NCBI GenBank assembly: GCA_019115145.1
Contig: DXED01000049.1
Coordinates: 1 to 5,762, forward strand
DNA from: Claveliimonas intestinigallinarum
Lineage (GTDB): Bacteria; Bacillota; Clostridia; Lachnospirales; Lachnospiraceae
Length of the DNA: 5,762 nucleotides
Reading direction: 5' to 3'
Shown: piece by piece, positions 1-5,636 of the stretch
Layout: every line of letters begins with the position of its first letter
How positions within the stretch are numbered: position 1 is the stretch's first letter
Program-made: the position numbers and the translations under genes
Notes under the pieces: generated by a model
The model's input: only the letters and a program-made list of their open reading frames with translations
Databases searched by the model: none
What the model was told of the DNA's origin: nothing

Positions 1-487
1 TCTCCTGCTTATCCTGCTCTTCCTCCAGCGTATCCTTCAGATCCTGGATCTCTTTCTCCGTATCCTCCAGAGCCTGAAGCTGCTGCCTGTCATAGGTATG
101 TACATTAGCGATATACTCCGCCTTGTTTACAAAATCCGAAAAATCTGTGGCAGACAGGAGGGTTTCCAGGGCGGTAGCCTGTCCGTTCTCGTACATATAC
201 TGAATGCGCACCTTCATAGAAGCATACTGCTCCTCCGCCTTCTGCTGGGCTGTATCCAGATCCTCCTGGGCCTGGATGATCTTTTCGCCGGTGGAGATCA
301 TCTCCTCCTCAAGCTCACCTGCTTTATTGAGAAGTTCTGTCAGCTGCTCCTGCAGAGAATCCGCCTCGCTCTGGGCCGCCGCTTTACTGCTCTCAAGTTC
401 GTTTGTGTCCGGAGCAGCCAAAACCGGTGTCGCGGCTACGGAGCTGGCCAGAACCGCGGCGAGAACTGCTCTTCCATATCTCTTCAT
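1..487 (-). CDS. Secreted coiled-coil peptidoglycan hydrolase, PcsB/CwlO-like N-terminal part (3' end outside the window)
   Basis: The first 162 codons are visible, and the gene continues past base 1. Residues 1-24 form a signal peptide: MKRYGR, a hydrophobic Ala/Val/Leu core, then a V-L-A/A cleavage site, so the mature protein is exported. Residues 29-110 and 133-162 are Glu/Gln/Lys/Leu-rich heptad-like coiled coils. Between them (about 91-132) lies the stretch MKVRIQYMYENG, LETLLSA, DFSDFVNKAEYI and YDRQQL, characteristic of the N-terminal coiled-coil domain of PcsB, CwlO and related hydrolases. In that family the coiled coil interacts with the FtsEX complex or occludes a C-terminal NlpC/P60, CHAP or M23 catalytic domain; here the catalytic domain is not visible, so its class is unknown. 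The ATG at 487 follows an AAAGGGTGA Shine-Dalgarno about 11 bases upstream. The gene stands behind its own promoter, 185 bases from the protease gene. The fold and export are well supported, but the exact enzyme class is inferred. Confidence 0.9.
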   Translation of the reverse strand, partial: MKRYGRAVLAAVLASSVAATPVLAAPDTNELESSKAAAQSEADSLQEQLTELLNKAGELEEEMISTGEKIIQAQEDLDTAQQKAEEQYASMKVRIQYMYENGQATALETLLSATDFSDFVNKAEYIANVHTYDRQQLQALEDTEKEIQDLKDTLEEEQDKQE

Positions 488-549
488 CTTTATTATCGTC
501 ACCCTTTCCGGTCATTTCTTATAGAAATCTTTCTTTTTCAACAGCATTT

Positions 550-578
550 ATTATAAATGACCAGTTAAAGTTTTGCAA
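550..578 (-). promoter_or_regulatory. Sigma-A-type promoter of the coiled-coil hydrolase gene
   Basis: On the minus strand, TTGCAA (573-578) is followed after exactly 17 bases by a perfect TATAAT (550-555). The predicted transcript starts near 543, giving a leader of about 56 bases to the ATG at 487. The 30 bases upstream of the -35 element are almost pure A/T with A-tracts, resembling an UP element. This is the best core promoter in the window. Confidence 0.75.
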
Positions 579-672
579 TATTTTTTAATACTTTTGTAAT
601 ATTTTCATATTTCCATCACATTTCTCATCCGGCGCAGCAGGGAAAATCCCTTCCGCATCAGATCCTCTCCCG

Positions 673-1665
673 CTAAAGAGCCGCTGTATTTCTCTCCTCC
701 GGTCCTCCCGGGAGCACCGGCTTCTCGTCAATCCTCTGGATCAGGACAAACATGGTGGCTGCAAAGGCAGCGCAAAGGACAGTGACGACGCTGATGCGCA
801 GATTGTCCTCCATCAGCCATCCGAAGAGGCCGAACTGCGTGGCCGCCACAGAGATCAGGTTCATCACCACATGGGCCGCAGCCGGGGCCTTCACAGAGCC
901 GTATTTTTCATAGACATAGCTGAGCATCATGCCCGTGGCAAAGGCGTACAGCATCTGGACCATGTTTCCGTGAAGGATAGCAAACACGAGGCTTGAGAAA
1001 AAGGCCGCGTGCATAAACCCGGACTGCTCTCTCATCCGCTTGAACATCATGCCCCGGAAGACAAGCTCCTCGGATATGGGCACCAATACGCCGAGACAGA
1101 GGAGCTGCATCCCGAAGGGAGCGCTGTAGAGAGACTCGGAGGTCTGCTGGTAGCTGGCGCTGTAGCTGGAGATGCCGGAGATCAGGATCAGGTTGTTCAG
1201 CCCCACACAGAGAGCCGCCGCAATCCCGATCACGGCCCCGTACTTCCACAGGGGCGCCTTCCGGTTGGGGATCACGCCCGCCAGCCGCTCATTTTTCCTG
1301 TCCTTGTGGAACATATATAAGATGACAGGGATGACGATGAGTGCGGTAACGCCCTCAAGCTGGGTCGTGTACCGCAGCATTTTCTCCGAGATAGACAAGG
1401 AGAAATTTAACATGTCCTGCTGACTCTGCATGGCTCCTATTGTCTCTTCATAGTGCCGGGAAATATAGAAAAACGTATACCCCATCACAGCCACCATACT
1501 GACGCCGATGCTGATCAGATATTTGATGATCAGGGGCGTCCATGCGTACCATGCTCCCCTCCTGACCGGGGGTGACACATGGCCTGTCGGCATCCCCTGC
1601 GGCATTTTGTGGGGTTCACTGTCTGTTCCGGGCTCCTGGTTCGGATTTTCCCAAGGATTATTCAT
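673..1665 (-). CDS. CPBP-family (CAAX/Abi type) intramembrane metalloprotease
   Basis: A 330-residue membrane protein. The family's three motifs are present in order: EExxxR at E199-E200-R204 (SEELVFRG), FxxxH at F228-H232 (FAILHG) and HxxxN at H265-N269 (HVVMN). In characterised relatives the glutamate and histidines form the active site inside the membrane. Hydrophobic segments lie near 43-67, 104-119, 142-163, 184-198, 218-231, 236-252, 261-283 and 291-309. The first 40 residues are hydrophilic and Pro/Gly/Met-rich, probably a cytosolic tail. Bacterial members include bacteriocin-immunity and self-protection proteins, prenyl-CAAX-protease homologues and many proteins of unknown role. Nothing next to this one, such as a bacteriocin gene, indicates its substrate. 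The ATG at 1665 has only a weak GAGG about ten bases upstream, inside a possible 11-codon upstream ORF. The family call is firm; the biological role is unknown. Confidence 0.93.
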   Translation of the reverse strand: MNNPWENPNQEPGTDSEPHKMPQGMPTGHVSPPVRRGAWYAWTPLIIKYLISIGVSMVAVMGYTFFYISRHYEETIGAMQSQQDMLNFSLSISEKMLRYTTQLEGVTALIVIPVILYMFHKDRKNERLAGVIPNRKAPLWKYGAVIGIAAALCVGLNNLILISGISSYSASYQQTSESLYSAPFGMQLLCLGVLVPISEELVFRGMMFKRMREQSGFMHAAFFSSLVFAILHGNMVQMLYAFATGMMLSYVYEKYGSVKAPAAAHVVMNLISVAATQFGLFGWLMEDNLRISVVTVLCAAFAATMFVLIQRIDEKPVLPGGPEERNTAAL

Positions 1666-1734
1666 ATATCGTAAGCCTCGCTTTCTCGATCATTGTATGC
1701 GCTGCCCGCAGGCAGGCTCTCAAAATTCTTTTTT

Positions 1735-1763
1735 ATTCTACTTCCGAAACAGAAAAGTTGCAA
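1735..1763 (-). promoter_or_regulatory. Promoter of the CPBP protease gene
   Basis: On the minus strand, TTGCAA (1758-1763) and TAGAAT (1735-1740, one mismatch to TATAAT) are separated by 17 bases. The predicted start is near 1728, giving a leader of about 62 bases that contains a short 5-bp hairpin (1702-1715) and an 11-codon AUG ORF overlapping the gene start. It is back to back with the promoter of the plus-strand deacylase gene. Confidence 0.65.
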
Positions 1764-1780
1764 TTAAAAAACTATAAACT

Positions 1781-1810
1781 CTTTCATTTCTCCTGATTTC
1801 GCCCTATAAT
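1781..1810 (+). promoter_or_regulatory. Probable promoter of the prolyl-tRNA deacylase gene
   Basis: A perfect TATAAT lies at 1805-1810. The -35 region is poor: the best candidate is CTTTCA (1781-1786, 3 of 6 matches) at an 18-base spacing. The transcript would start near 1817 and leave a leader of about 29 bases, which contains AAAGGAG (1828-1834), 11 bases before the ATG. The -10 assignment is reasonable; the -35 is a guess. Confidence 0.5.
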
Positions 1811-1845
1811 AATAGAAACACCCCACGAAAGGAGCTTAATATATC

Positions 1846-2337
1846 ATGGAAGATCAGAAACAGCGCGTTTACGATGCCCTGAACAAGCTGGGCATTAAAT
1901 ATGAAGTAGTGGAGCATGAGCCCGTCCATACCATGGAGGACATGGACCGCCTCGGCCTGCCCCAGAAGGGAACTCTCTGCAAGAACCTGTTCCTGCGGGA
2001 CGCCAAGGGGAAACGGCACTTCCTCGTCACCTGCGATGAGAAGAAAAAGGTGGACCTGAAGGCGCTGGGCCGCACTCTCGGAGCCGGCAACTTAAGCTTT
2101 GCCTCCGAGGAGCGCCTGGAGAAATATCTGGGGCTGAAGCAGGGCAGCGTATCCCCCTTCGGACTGATGAATGACACAGACCATGCGGTAGAATTTTTTA
2201 TCGACAAGGATTTAAGCCGCTGCAAGAGCCTTGGCATCCATCCCCTGGAGAACACAGCCACTGTGTTCCTGTCCTTCAAGGATCTGGACAAGTTCCTCTG
2301 GGATCTGGATGTGGATGTAATCAAGATCAAGCTGTAG
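1846..2337 (+). CDS. Free-standing YbaK-domain Ala-tRNA(Pro) deacylase (ProXp-ala / PrdX type)
   Basis: A 163-residue single-domain cytosolic protein. Family members hydrolyse Ala-tRNA(Pro) (other YbaK clades clear Cys-tRNA(Pro)) and so remove misacylation errors made by prolyl-tRNA synthetase. Recognisable blocks are YEVVEHEPVHTMED (19-32), CKNLFLRD (45-52) with the family's conserved lysine at K46, KKVDLKALG (67-75), GNLSFAS (81-87), GSVSPFGLMND (100-110) and HPLENTATV (132-140). The GSVSPFGL and HPxxNTAT blocks, together with the N-terminal EHEPVHTxE, fit the PrdX/ProXp-ala clade better than the Cys-specific E. coli YbaK clade. The length matches the family, so the protein appears complete. 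The start is an ATG preceded by AAAGGAG. The gene diverges from the CPBP protease and converges on the AlaX editing gene, sharing a terminator with it. Substrate specificity is inferred from sequence resemblance only. Confidence 0.93.
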   Translation: MEDQKQRVYDALNKLGIKYEVVEHEPVHTMEDMDRLGLPQKGTLCKNLFLRDAKGKRHFLVTCDEKKKVDLKALGRTLGAGNLSFASEERLEKYLGLKQGSVSPFGLMNDTDHAVEFFIDKDLSRCKSLGIHPLENTATVFLSFKDLDKFLWDLDVDVIKIKL

Positions 2338-2382
2338 GCATATCGCCCGCCGGCCGGGACTCTAAGGCTGTATATGGTATAT

Positions 2383-2429
2383 AAAAGAGACAGGAGATCT
2401 TTAACGAAAAAGGAACTCCTGTCTCTTTT
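2383..2429. terminator. Bidirectional intrinsic terminator between the two convergent editing genes
   Basis: AAAAGAGACAGGAG (2383-2396) pairs perfectly with CTCCTGTCTCTTTT (2416-2429), a 14-bp stem with a 19-base loop. The loop can form a further CTTT/AAAG helix (2399-2402 with 2409-2412). Read on the plus strand, the descending arm ends in five T (2426-2430), followed by GGTTT. Read on the minus strand it ends in TTTT then ATATA. It lies 45 bases after the deacylase stop and 4 bases after the AlaX stop, so it can end both transcripts. Confidence 0.9.
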
Positions 2430-2433
2430 TGGT

Positions 2434-3621
2434 TTACAACTGTGTTTCGCTTACGTCCGCCCTTCCGAACTCCTCCAGCGCCCTGCGAATGTCCGCCTCG
2501 CCGCCTGTCAGGGTTCCCTGGATCATGCCCGGCTTTCCGCCGCCCCGGCCCTCAAACCGGCTGTTCAGGCTCTTCCCAAGAGGCCGCACATCCGTCTGTC
2601 TGCTGCCGATCACATACCGCCAGCCGCCGTCCTTCGCCGCCGTAAAGACGCCGCAGACGCAGGCTCCCCTCTCCAGGAGCAGGTTCATCAGCTCTCTCGG
2701 AGCATCCCCCGCAAGGTCGTCCGCAAAGACAGCCGTCACCGGCTCGTCCACACGGATTTCCTTCGCACGGTACGCAAGGATCTGATGCTGGAGTCTTCCG
2801 TTCTCATACCTCTGCTTCTCCAGCTCCTCCTTCTGCCGCTTTACCGCCCCGGCGATCTGGTTCTCCTTCTCGCACAGAAGAGCGCCTATCTCCTTAGCGG
2901 CTGCCAGCTTGGCCTCGTAGTCCCTGAGCGCCCGAAAGCCGCAGAGCATGGTGATGCGCTCACCGCCTTTGTAATTCATCCGGTTCACCAGCTTGATCAT
3001 CCCGATCTCCCCTGTCCGCTTCACATGAGGCGCGCAGCAGGCGCACACGTCGTAGCCGGGCACACTCACGATCCGGACCTGTCCCTCGATCTCAATCTTA
3101 CTCCGGTACTCCATATGCTCCAGCTCCTCCTTCGAGGGGTACTGGACAAGGACCTCCAGATACAGCGCCGCCGCCCGGTTGGCCTCCCACTCGATCTTTC
3201 GGAGCTCCTCCGCCGAAATAGGGCCGTCAAAATCCATGGTACAGTAGTCGCTGCCCAGATGAAAGCCCACGTTGTTATATCCGAAACGGCTGTGGACGAG
3301 GCCGGAGACAATGTGCTCTCCGGTATGCTGCTGCATCTTCTCAAAGCGCTCCTCCCAGTCAATCCGGCCCCGGACAGCCTCTCCCGGCTCCAGGGCCTCC
3401 TCCGTCCTGTGGTACACAACACCGTCCCTCTCCTGGGCATCCACCACCTTTATCTCTCCCAGGTATCCGGTGTCCGCGTACTGCCCTCCCCCTTCCGGGA
3501 AAAAGCAGGTCTGGTCCAGCACGATCCAGAATCCGCCGCCTTTCTCACATGCCTGGCAGGATAAAACCCGGGCCTCAAATTCCCTCATGTGGCTGTCCTC
3601 GTAAAACAGTTTCCTGGTCAT
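2434..3621 (-). CDS. alaX: Alanyl-tRNA editing protein, long AlaX type with C-terminal DHHA1 domain
   Basis: A 395-residue cytosolic protein related to the editing half of alanyl-tRNA synthetase. Such proteins hydrolyse Ser-tRNA(Ala) or Gly-tRNA(Ala) in trans. From the N-terminus there is a beta-barrel with FFPEGGGQYADTG (40-52); the zinc-binding editing domain, with H99 and H103 (QQHTGEH) and C195 and H199 (CCAPHVKRTGEIG); a Lys/Glu-rich coiled coil (about 232-285); and a DHHA1 domain ending in EGRGGGKPGMIQG (357-369). All four predicted zinc ligands are present. The second motif is Cys-Cys-Ala-Pro-His where AlaRS has Cys-x-Gly-Thr-His. I chose the ATG at 3621 because it has AGGTG eight bases upstream and gives MTRKLFYED, a typical AlaX opening. 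An in-frame GTG at 3651 would add ten residues but has no ribosome binding site. The gene lies 35 bases after argS, so it is probably cotranscribed with it, and ends at the bidirectional terminator. Confidence 0.94.
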   Translation of the reverse strand: MTRKLFYEDSHMREFEARVLSCQACEKGGGFWIVLDQTCFFPEGGGQYADTGYLGEIKVVDAQERDGVVYHRTEEALEPGEAVRGRIDWEERFEKMQQHTGEHIVSGLVHSRFGYNNVGFHLGSDYCTMDFDGPISAEELRKIEWEANRAAALYLEVLVQYPSKEELEHMEYRSKIEIEGQVRIVSVPGYDVCACCAPHVKRTGEIGMIKLVNRMNYKGGERITMLCGFRALRDYEAKLAAAKEIGALLCEKENQIAGAVKRQKEELEKQRYENGRLQHQILAYRAKEIRVDEPVTAVFADDLAGDAPRELMNLLLERGACVCGVFTAAKDGGWRYVIGSRQTDVRPLGKSLNSRFEGRGGGKPGMIQGTLTGGEADIRRALEEFGRADVSETQL

Positions 3622-3629
3622 CTCTTCAA

Positions 3630-3635
3630 CACCTA
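3630..3635 (-). promoter_or_regulatory. Ribosome binding site deciding the alaX start
   Basis: TAGGTG on the minus strand, eight bases before the ATG at 3621. The upstream in-frame GTG at 3651 has only A/T-rich sequence and the end of argS in front of it, with no purine-rich Shine-Dalgarno, so the shorter protein is preferred. Confidence 0.6.
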
Positions 3636-3667
3636 CATTCTCTGTATTCACATCTTCTACATTCTCT
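3633..3667 (-). repeat. 11-bp direct repeat across the argS stop codon
   Basis: AGAGAATGTAG occurs twice on the minus strand (3657-3667 and 3633-3643), 24 bases apart start to start. The first copy contains the last codons and TAG stop of argS; the second lies in the argS-alaX gap and supplies the TAGG of the alaX ribosome binding site. It could be a decayed 24-bp tandem duplication, but similarity outside the 11 bases is poor. Confidence 0.6.
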
Positions 3668-5423
3668 CCGGAGCCTCAAAGCCCAGCACATCGATACAGC
3701 TCTCCAGGATCTTCTTTGTCAGCACGAGAAGGGCGATGTAGCTCTTACGCACTTCCTTATCCTCCTCTGCCAGGATCTTTGTCTCGTGGTAGAACCGGTT
3801 GAAAGCGTTGGCCAGCTCATAGATGTAAGCGCAGATCTTGTGGGGCGCCAGCTCCTCAAAGGCGGTCTCCATCACGCCGTTGTACTTGGCTGCCTCCAGC
3901 ATAAGTGCCTTCTCCTCATCCCCGTGGGCTCCGGCGATGGCCAGGCCCTCCAGCGACTCTCCCGCCTCTGTGTATTTATTAAGGATGGACTTGATCCGCA
4001 CGATGGTGTAGAGAATATAAGGGCCTGTATTTCCCTCAAAGGAAGTGAACCTGTCCACGTCGAAGACATAGTCCTTGGCCGCCTGGTTGGAGAGGTCTCC
4101 GTATTTGATGGCGGAAAGTCCCACGATCTTCGCTGTCTCTCTGGCTTCCTCCTCTCCCACGGTCCGGTTGTCCGTGATCTTGCGGTACATCTCCTCGTCA
4201 ATCTCCGCGATCAGGCTCTCCAGGCGCATGACGCCGCCCTCCCTTGTCTTGAAGGGCTTCCCGTCCTTGCCGTTCATGGTGCCAAAGCCCAGGAACCGCA
4301 GCCTTGTCTCCTCCGGCACAATGCCTGTCTTCTTGGCAGCACGGAACACCTGGGTAAAGTGGAGCTCCTGCCTTTTGTCCACCACGTAGATCACCTGATC
4401 CGGGTGATAATCCTGCTCTCTCTGTACCAGAGTGGCAAGGTCCGTGGTGCCGTAGAGAGAGGCTCCGTCTGACTTCTGGATCATACAGGGCGGGATCTCC
4501 TTTGTGTCGTCCTCCCGCTTCACATCGATGACCAGGGCTCCCTGGTCTATCCGGGCAAAGCCCTCTTTTTTCAGCCTATCGATCATATCCGGGATGTAGG
4601 GCTGGGCGTCGGACTCTCCCTTCCAGAGGTCAAACTCCACGTTCAGATTGCTGTAGTTCTTCTTCAGGTCCGCCACAGACACTGCCATGATGTGCTTCCA
4701 CACAGCCGTGTATCCCCTGTGTCCGTTCTGGAGAAGATAGGTCGCGTGCAATGCTTCCTCCCGGTAATCCTCGTGCTCCTTCGCGTAGGCACTGGCTGTT
4801 GGGTAGATCTCCTCCAGCTCTCCGATGGTAAAGGGCGCCTCCTCGGGATACTCTCCCTCAAAGGAATCGTCAAAGTAAGGGAGCTCCGGCTGGCGCTTCT
4901 TCAGCTCTGTGATGATAAGGCCCATCTGGTAGCCCCAGTCTCCCATGTGGATGTCTCCCAGCACCTTATGTCCCATGAGACGGCAGATCCGCTTAACGCT
5001 CTCCCCGATGATGGCGGACCGCAGATGCCCTACGTGGAGAGGCTTGGCCACATTGGGCCCGCCGTAGTCGATGAGGATGGTCTGGGGAGCGCTGCTCTCC
5101 TCCACTCCCAGTTTTTTGTCCTCTCCCATCTCATTCAGATAGCCTGCTATATATTTATCGTCCAGCTTTATATTAATGAAGCCGGGCCTTACCATCTCCG
5201 CCGAGAGGATACAGCCCCCCTCCTTTATCTGATCCACCACATCCTGGGCGATCATAAAAGGCGCCTTTTTGTACGCCTTGGCTCCCGCCATGGCGCCGTT
5301 GCACTGGTACTCGCACAGATCCGGCCTGTTGGACAGGGTGACCTTTGCGTAGGAGCGGTCGTAGCCCGCCTTCTCAAACGCCTCTTCCATCTCTTCCGTG
5401 ATCAGATCTATCAGTTGTTTCAT
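3657..5423 (-). CDS. argS: Arginyl-tRNA synthetase
   Basis: A 588-residue class I synthetase that attaches arginine to tRNA(Arg) in the cytosol. The N-terminal additional domain (about 1-90) includes NRPDLCEYQCNGAM. The catalytic domain carries the HIGH signature as HVGH (130-133, in GGPNVAKPLHVGHLRSA), GDWGYQMG (161-168), SDGASLYGTTDLA (318-330) and, in place of KMSKS, GKDGKPFKTREGG (385-397), the same non-canonical form as in E. coli ArgRS. The C-terminal DALR anticodon-binding domain (about 465-588) starts at NTGPYILY and ends in the usual APERM. The length is normal. I chose the ATG at 5423 because GGAGG lies seven bases upstream and MKQLIDLITEEM is a standard ArgRS opening. An in-frame ATG at 5474 would add 17 residues but coincides with the predicted transcription start. 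The leader is only about 50 bases, too short for a T-box. alaX follows on the same strand. Confidence 0.98.
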   Translation of the reverse strand: MKQLIDLITEEMEEAFEKAGYDRSYAKVTLSNRPDLCEYQCNGAMAGAKAYKKAPFMIAQDVVDQIKEGGCILSAEMVRPGFINIKLDDKYIAGYLNEMGEDKKLGVEESSAPQTILIDYGGPNVAKPLHVGHLRSAIIGESVKRICRLMGHKVLGDIHMGDWGYQMGLIITELKKRQPELPYFDDSFEGEYPEEAPFTIGELEEIYPTASAYAKEHEDYREEALHATYLLQNGHRGYTAVWKHIMAVSVADLKKNYSNLNVEFDLWKGESDAQPYIPDMIDRLKKEGFARIDQGALVIDVKREDDTKEIPPCMIQKSDGASLYGTTDLATLVQREQDYHPDQVIYVVDKRQELHFTQVFRAAKKTGIVPEETRLRFLGFGTMNGKDGKPFKTREGGVMRLESLIAEIDEEMYRKITDNRTVGEEEARETAKIVGLSAIKYGDLSNQAAKDYVFDVDRFTSFEGNTGPYILYTIVRIKSILNKYTEAGESLEGLAIAGAHGDEEKALMLEAAKYNGVMETAFEELAPHKICAYIYELANAFNRFYHETKILAEEDKEVRKSYIALLVLTKKILESCIDVLGFEAPERM

Positions 5424-5430
5424 TCTTTTT

Positions 5431-5435
5431 CCTCC
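5431..5435 (-). promoter_or_regulatory. Ribosome binding site deciding the argS start
   Basis: GGAGG on the minus strand, seven bases (AAAAAGA) before the ATG at 5423. It settles the start against the in-frame ATG at 5474. A 5-bp hairpin (TCCTG, loop ACCG, CAGGA; 5438-5451) lies two bases upstream of it. Confidence 0.85.
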
Positions 5436-5480
5436 ATTCCTGCGGTCAGGATACCCTCTGCATCCCGATATCATCTTATA

Positions 5481-5509
5481 AGTCTACCATAATCAGGCTT
5501 TTCTCTCAA
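5481..5509 (-). promoter_or_regulatory. Promoter of the argS-alaX operon
   Basis: On the minus strand, TTGAGA (5504-5509) and TAGACT (5481-5486) are 17 bases apart, and a TG one base upstream of the -10 makes it an extended -10 promoter. The transcript is predicted to start near 5474. It is divergent from the nfo promoter, with 35 bases between their -35 elements. Confidence 0.6.
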
Positions 5510-5544
5510 TATCCTCTTTTCCACATTCTGTACTTTTTTCTTTC

Positions 5545-5573
5545 TTGCATTTTCCGGGCAGGTGTGCTACCCT
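5545..5573 (+). promoter_or_regulatory. Extended -10 promoter of nfo
   Basis: TTGCAT (5545-5550) is followed after 17 bases by TACCCT (5568-5573), preceded by GTGTGC, which supplies the TGn of an extended -10. TACCCT alone matches TATAAT at only three positions, so the TG element matters to this call. The predicted start is near 5580, giving a leader of about 57 bases. Confidence 0.55.
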
Positions 5574-5583
5574 CTTTGCCAGA

Positions 5584-5600
5584 CCCGGTTGAAAACCGGG
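5584..5600 (+). other. Hairpin at the predicted 5' end of the nfo mRNA
   Basis: CCCGGTT (5584-5590) and AACCGGG (5594-5600) are perfectly complementary around a GAA loop; a 6-bp stem with a TGAAA loop is the alternative. It starts about four bases after the predicted transcription start and lies 36 bases before the nfo ATG. No T-run follows, so it is not a terminator. A 5'-terminal stem of this kind commonly slows RNA decay; that role is inferred. Confidence 0.6.
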
Positions 5601-5636
5601 CCGACAGCAGACTTTTCAGAAACGAGGGATTACAAT

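Noticed and set aside
98..556. Plus-strand open frames opposite the coiled-coil hydrolase
   Set aside because: The minus-strand reading has a signal peptide, a coiled coil, a ribosome binding site and a consensus promoter; the plus-strand frames have none of these.
639..651. AGGGA-AAA-TCCCT hairpin downstream of the CPBP protease, considered as its terminator
   Set aside because: The stem is only 5 bp and neither strand has a T-run after it, so an intrinsic terminator cannot be supported. How the protease transcript ends remains unclear.
2346..2359. GC-rich partial palindrome just after the deacylase stop
   Set aside because: Only a 4-bp stem forms cleanly and there is no T-run; the strong terminator lies 30 bases further on.
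2374..3564. A 396-codon open frame on the plus strand opposite alaX
   Set aside because: It is antisense to a gene with intact catalytic motifs, has no ribosome binding site, and its Leu/Pro/Arg/His-rich composition is typical of reverse-frame reading of GC-rich genes. It would also start inside the terminator region.
3549..4472. A 307-codon open frame on the plus strand opposite argS
   Set aside because: Antisense to conserved ArgRS sequence, with no recognisable family and no Shine-Dalgarno; a by-product of GC-rich codon use.
4692..5492. A 266-codon open frame on the plus strand opposite the 5' half of argS
   Set aside because: A mirror of the ArgRS catalytic domain. It has no promoter and no homology that I recognise, and it runs through the argS promoter.
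5424..5636. T-box, riboswitch or small RNA in the argS/nfo divergent gap
   Set aside because: The two predicted leaders are only about 50 and 57 bases, and no T-box motif or terminator/antiterminator pair is visible; the gap is accounted for by divergent promoters.
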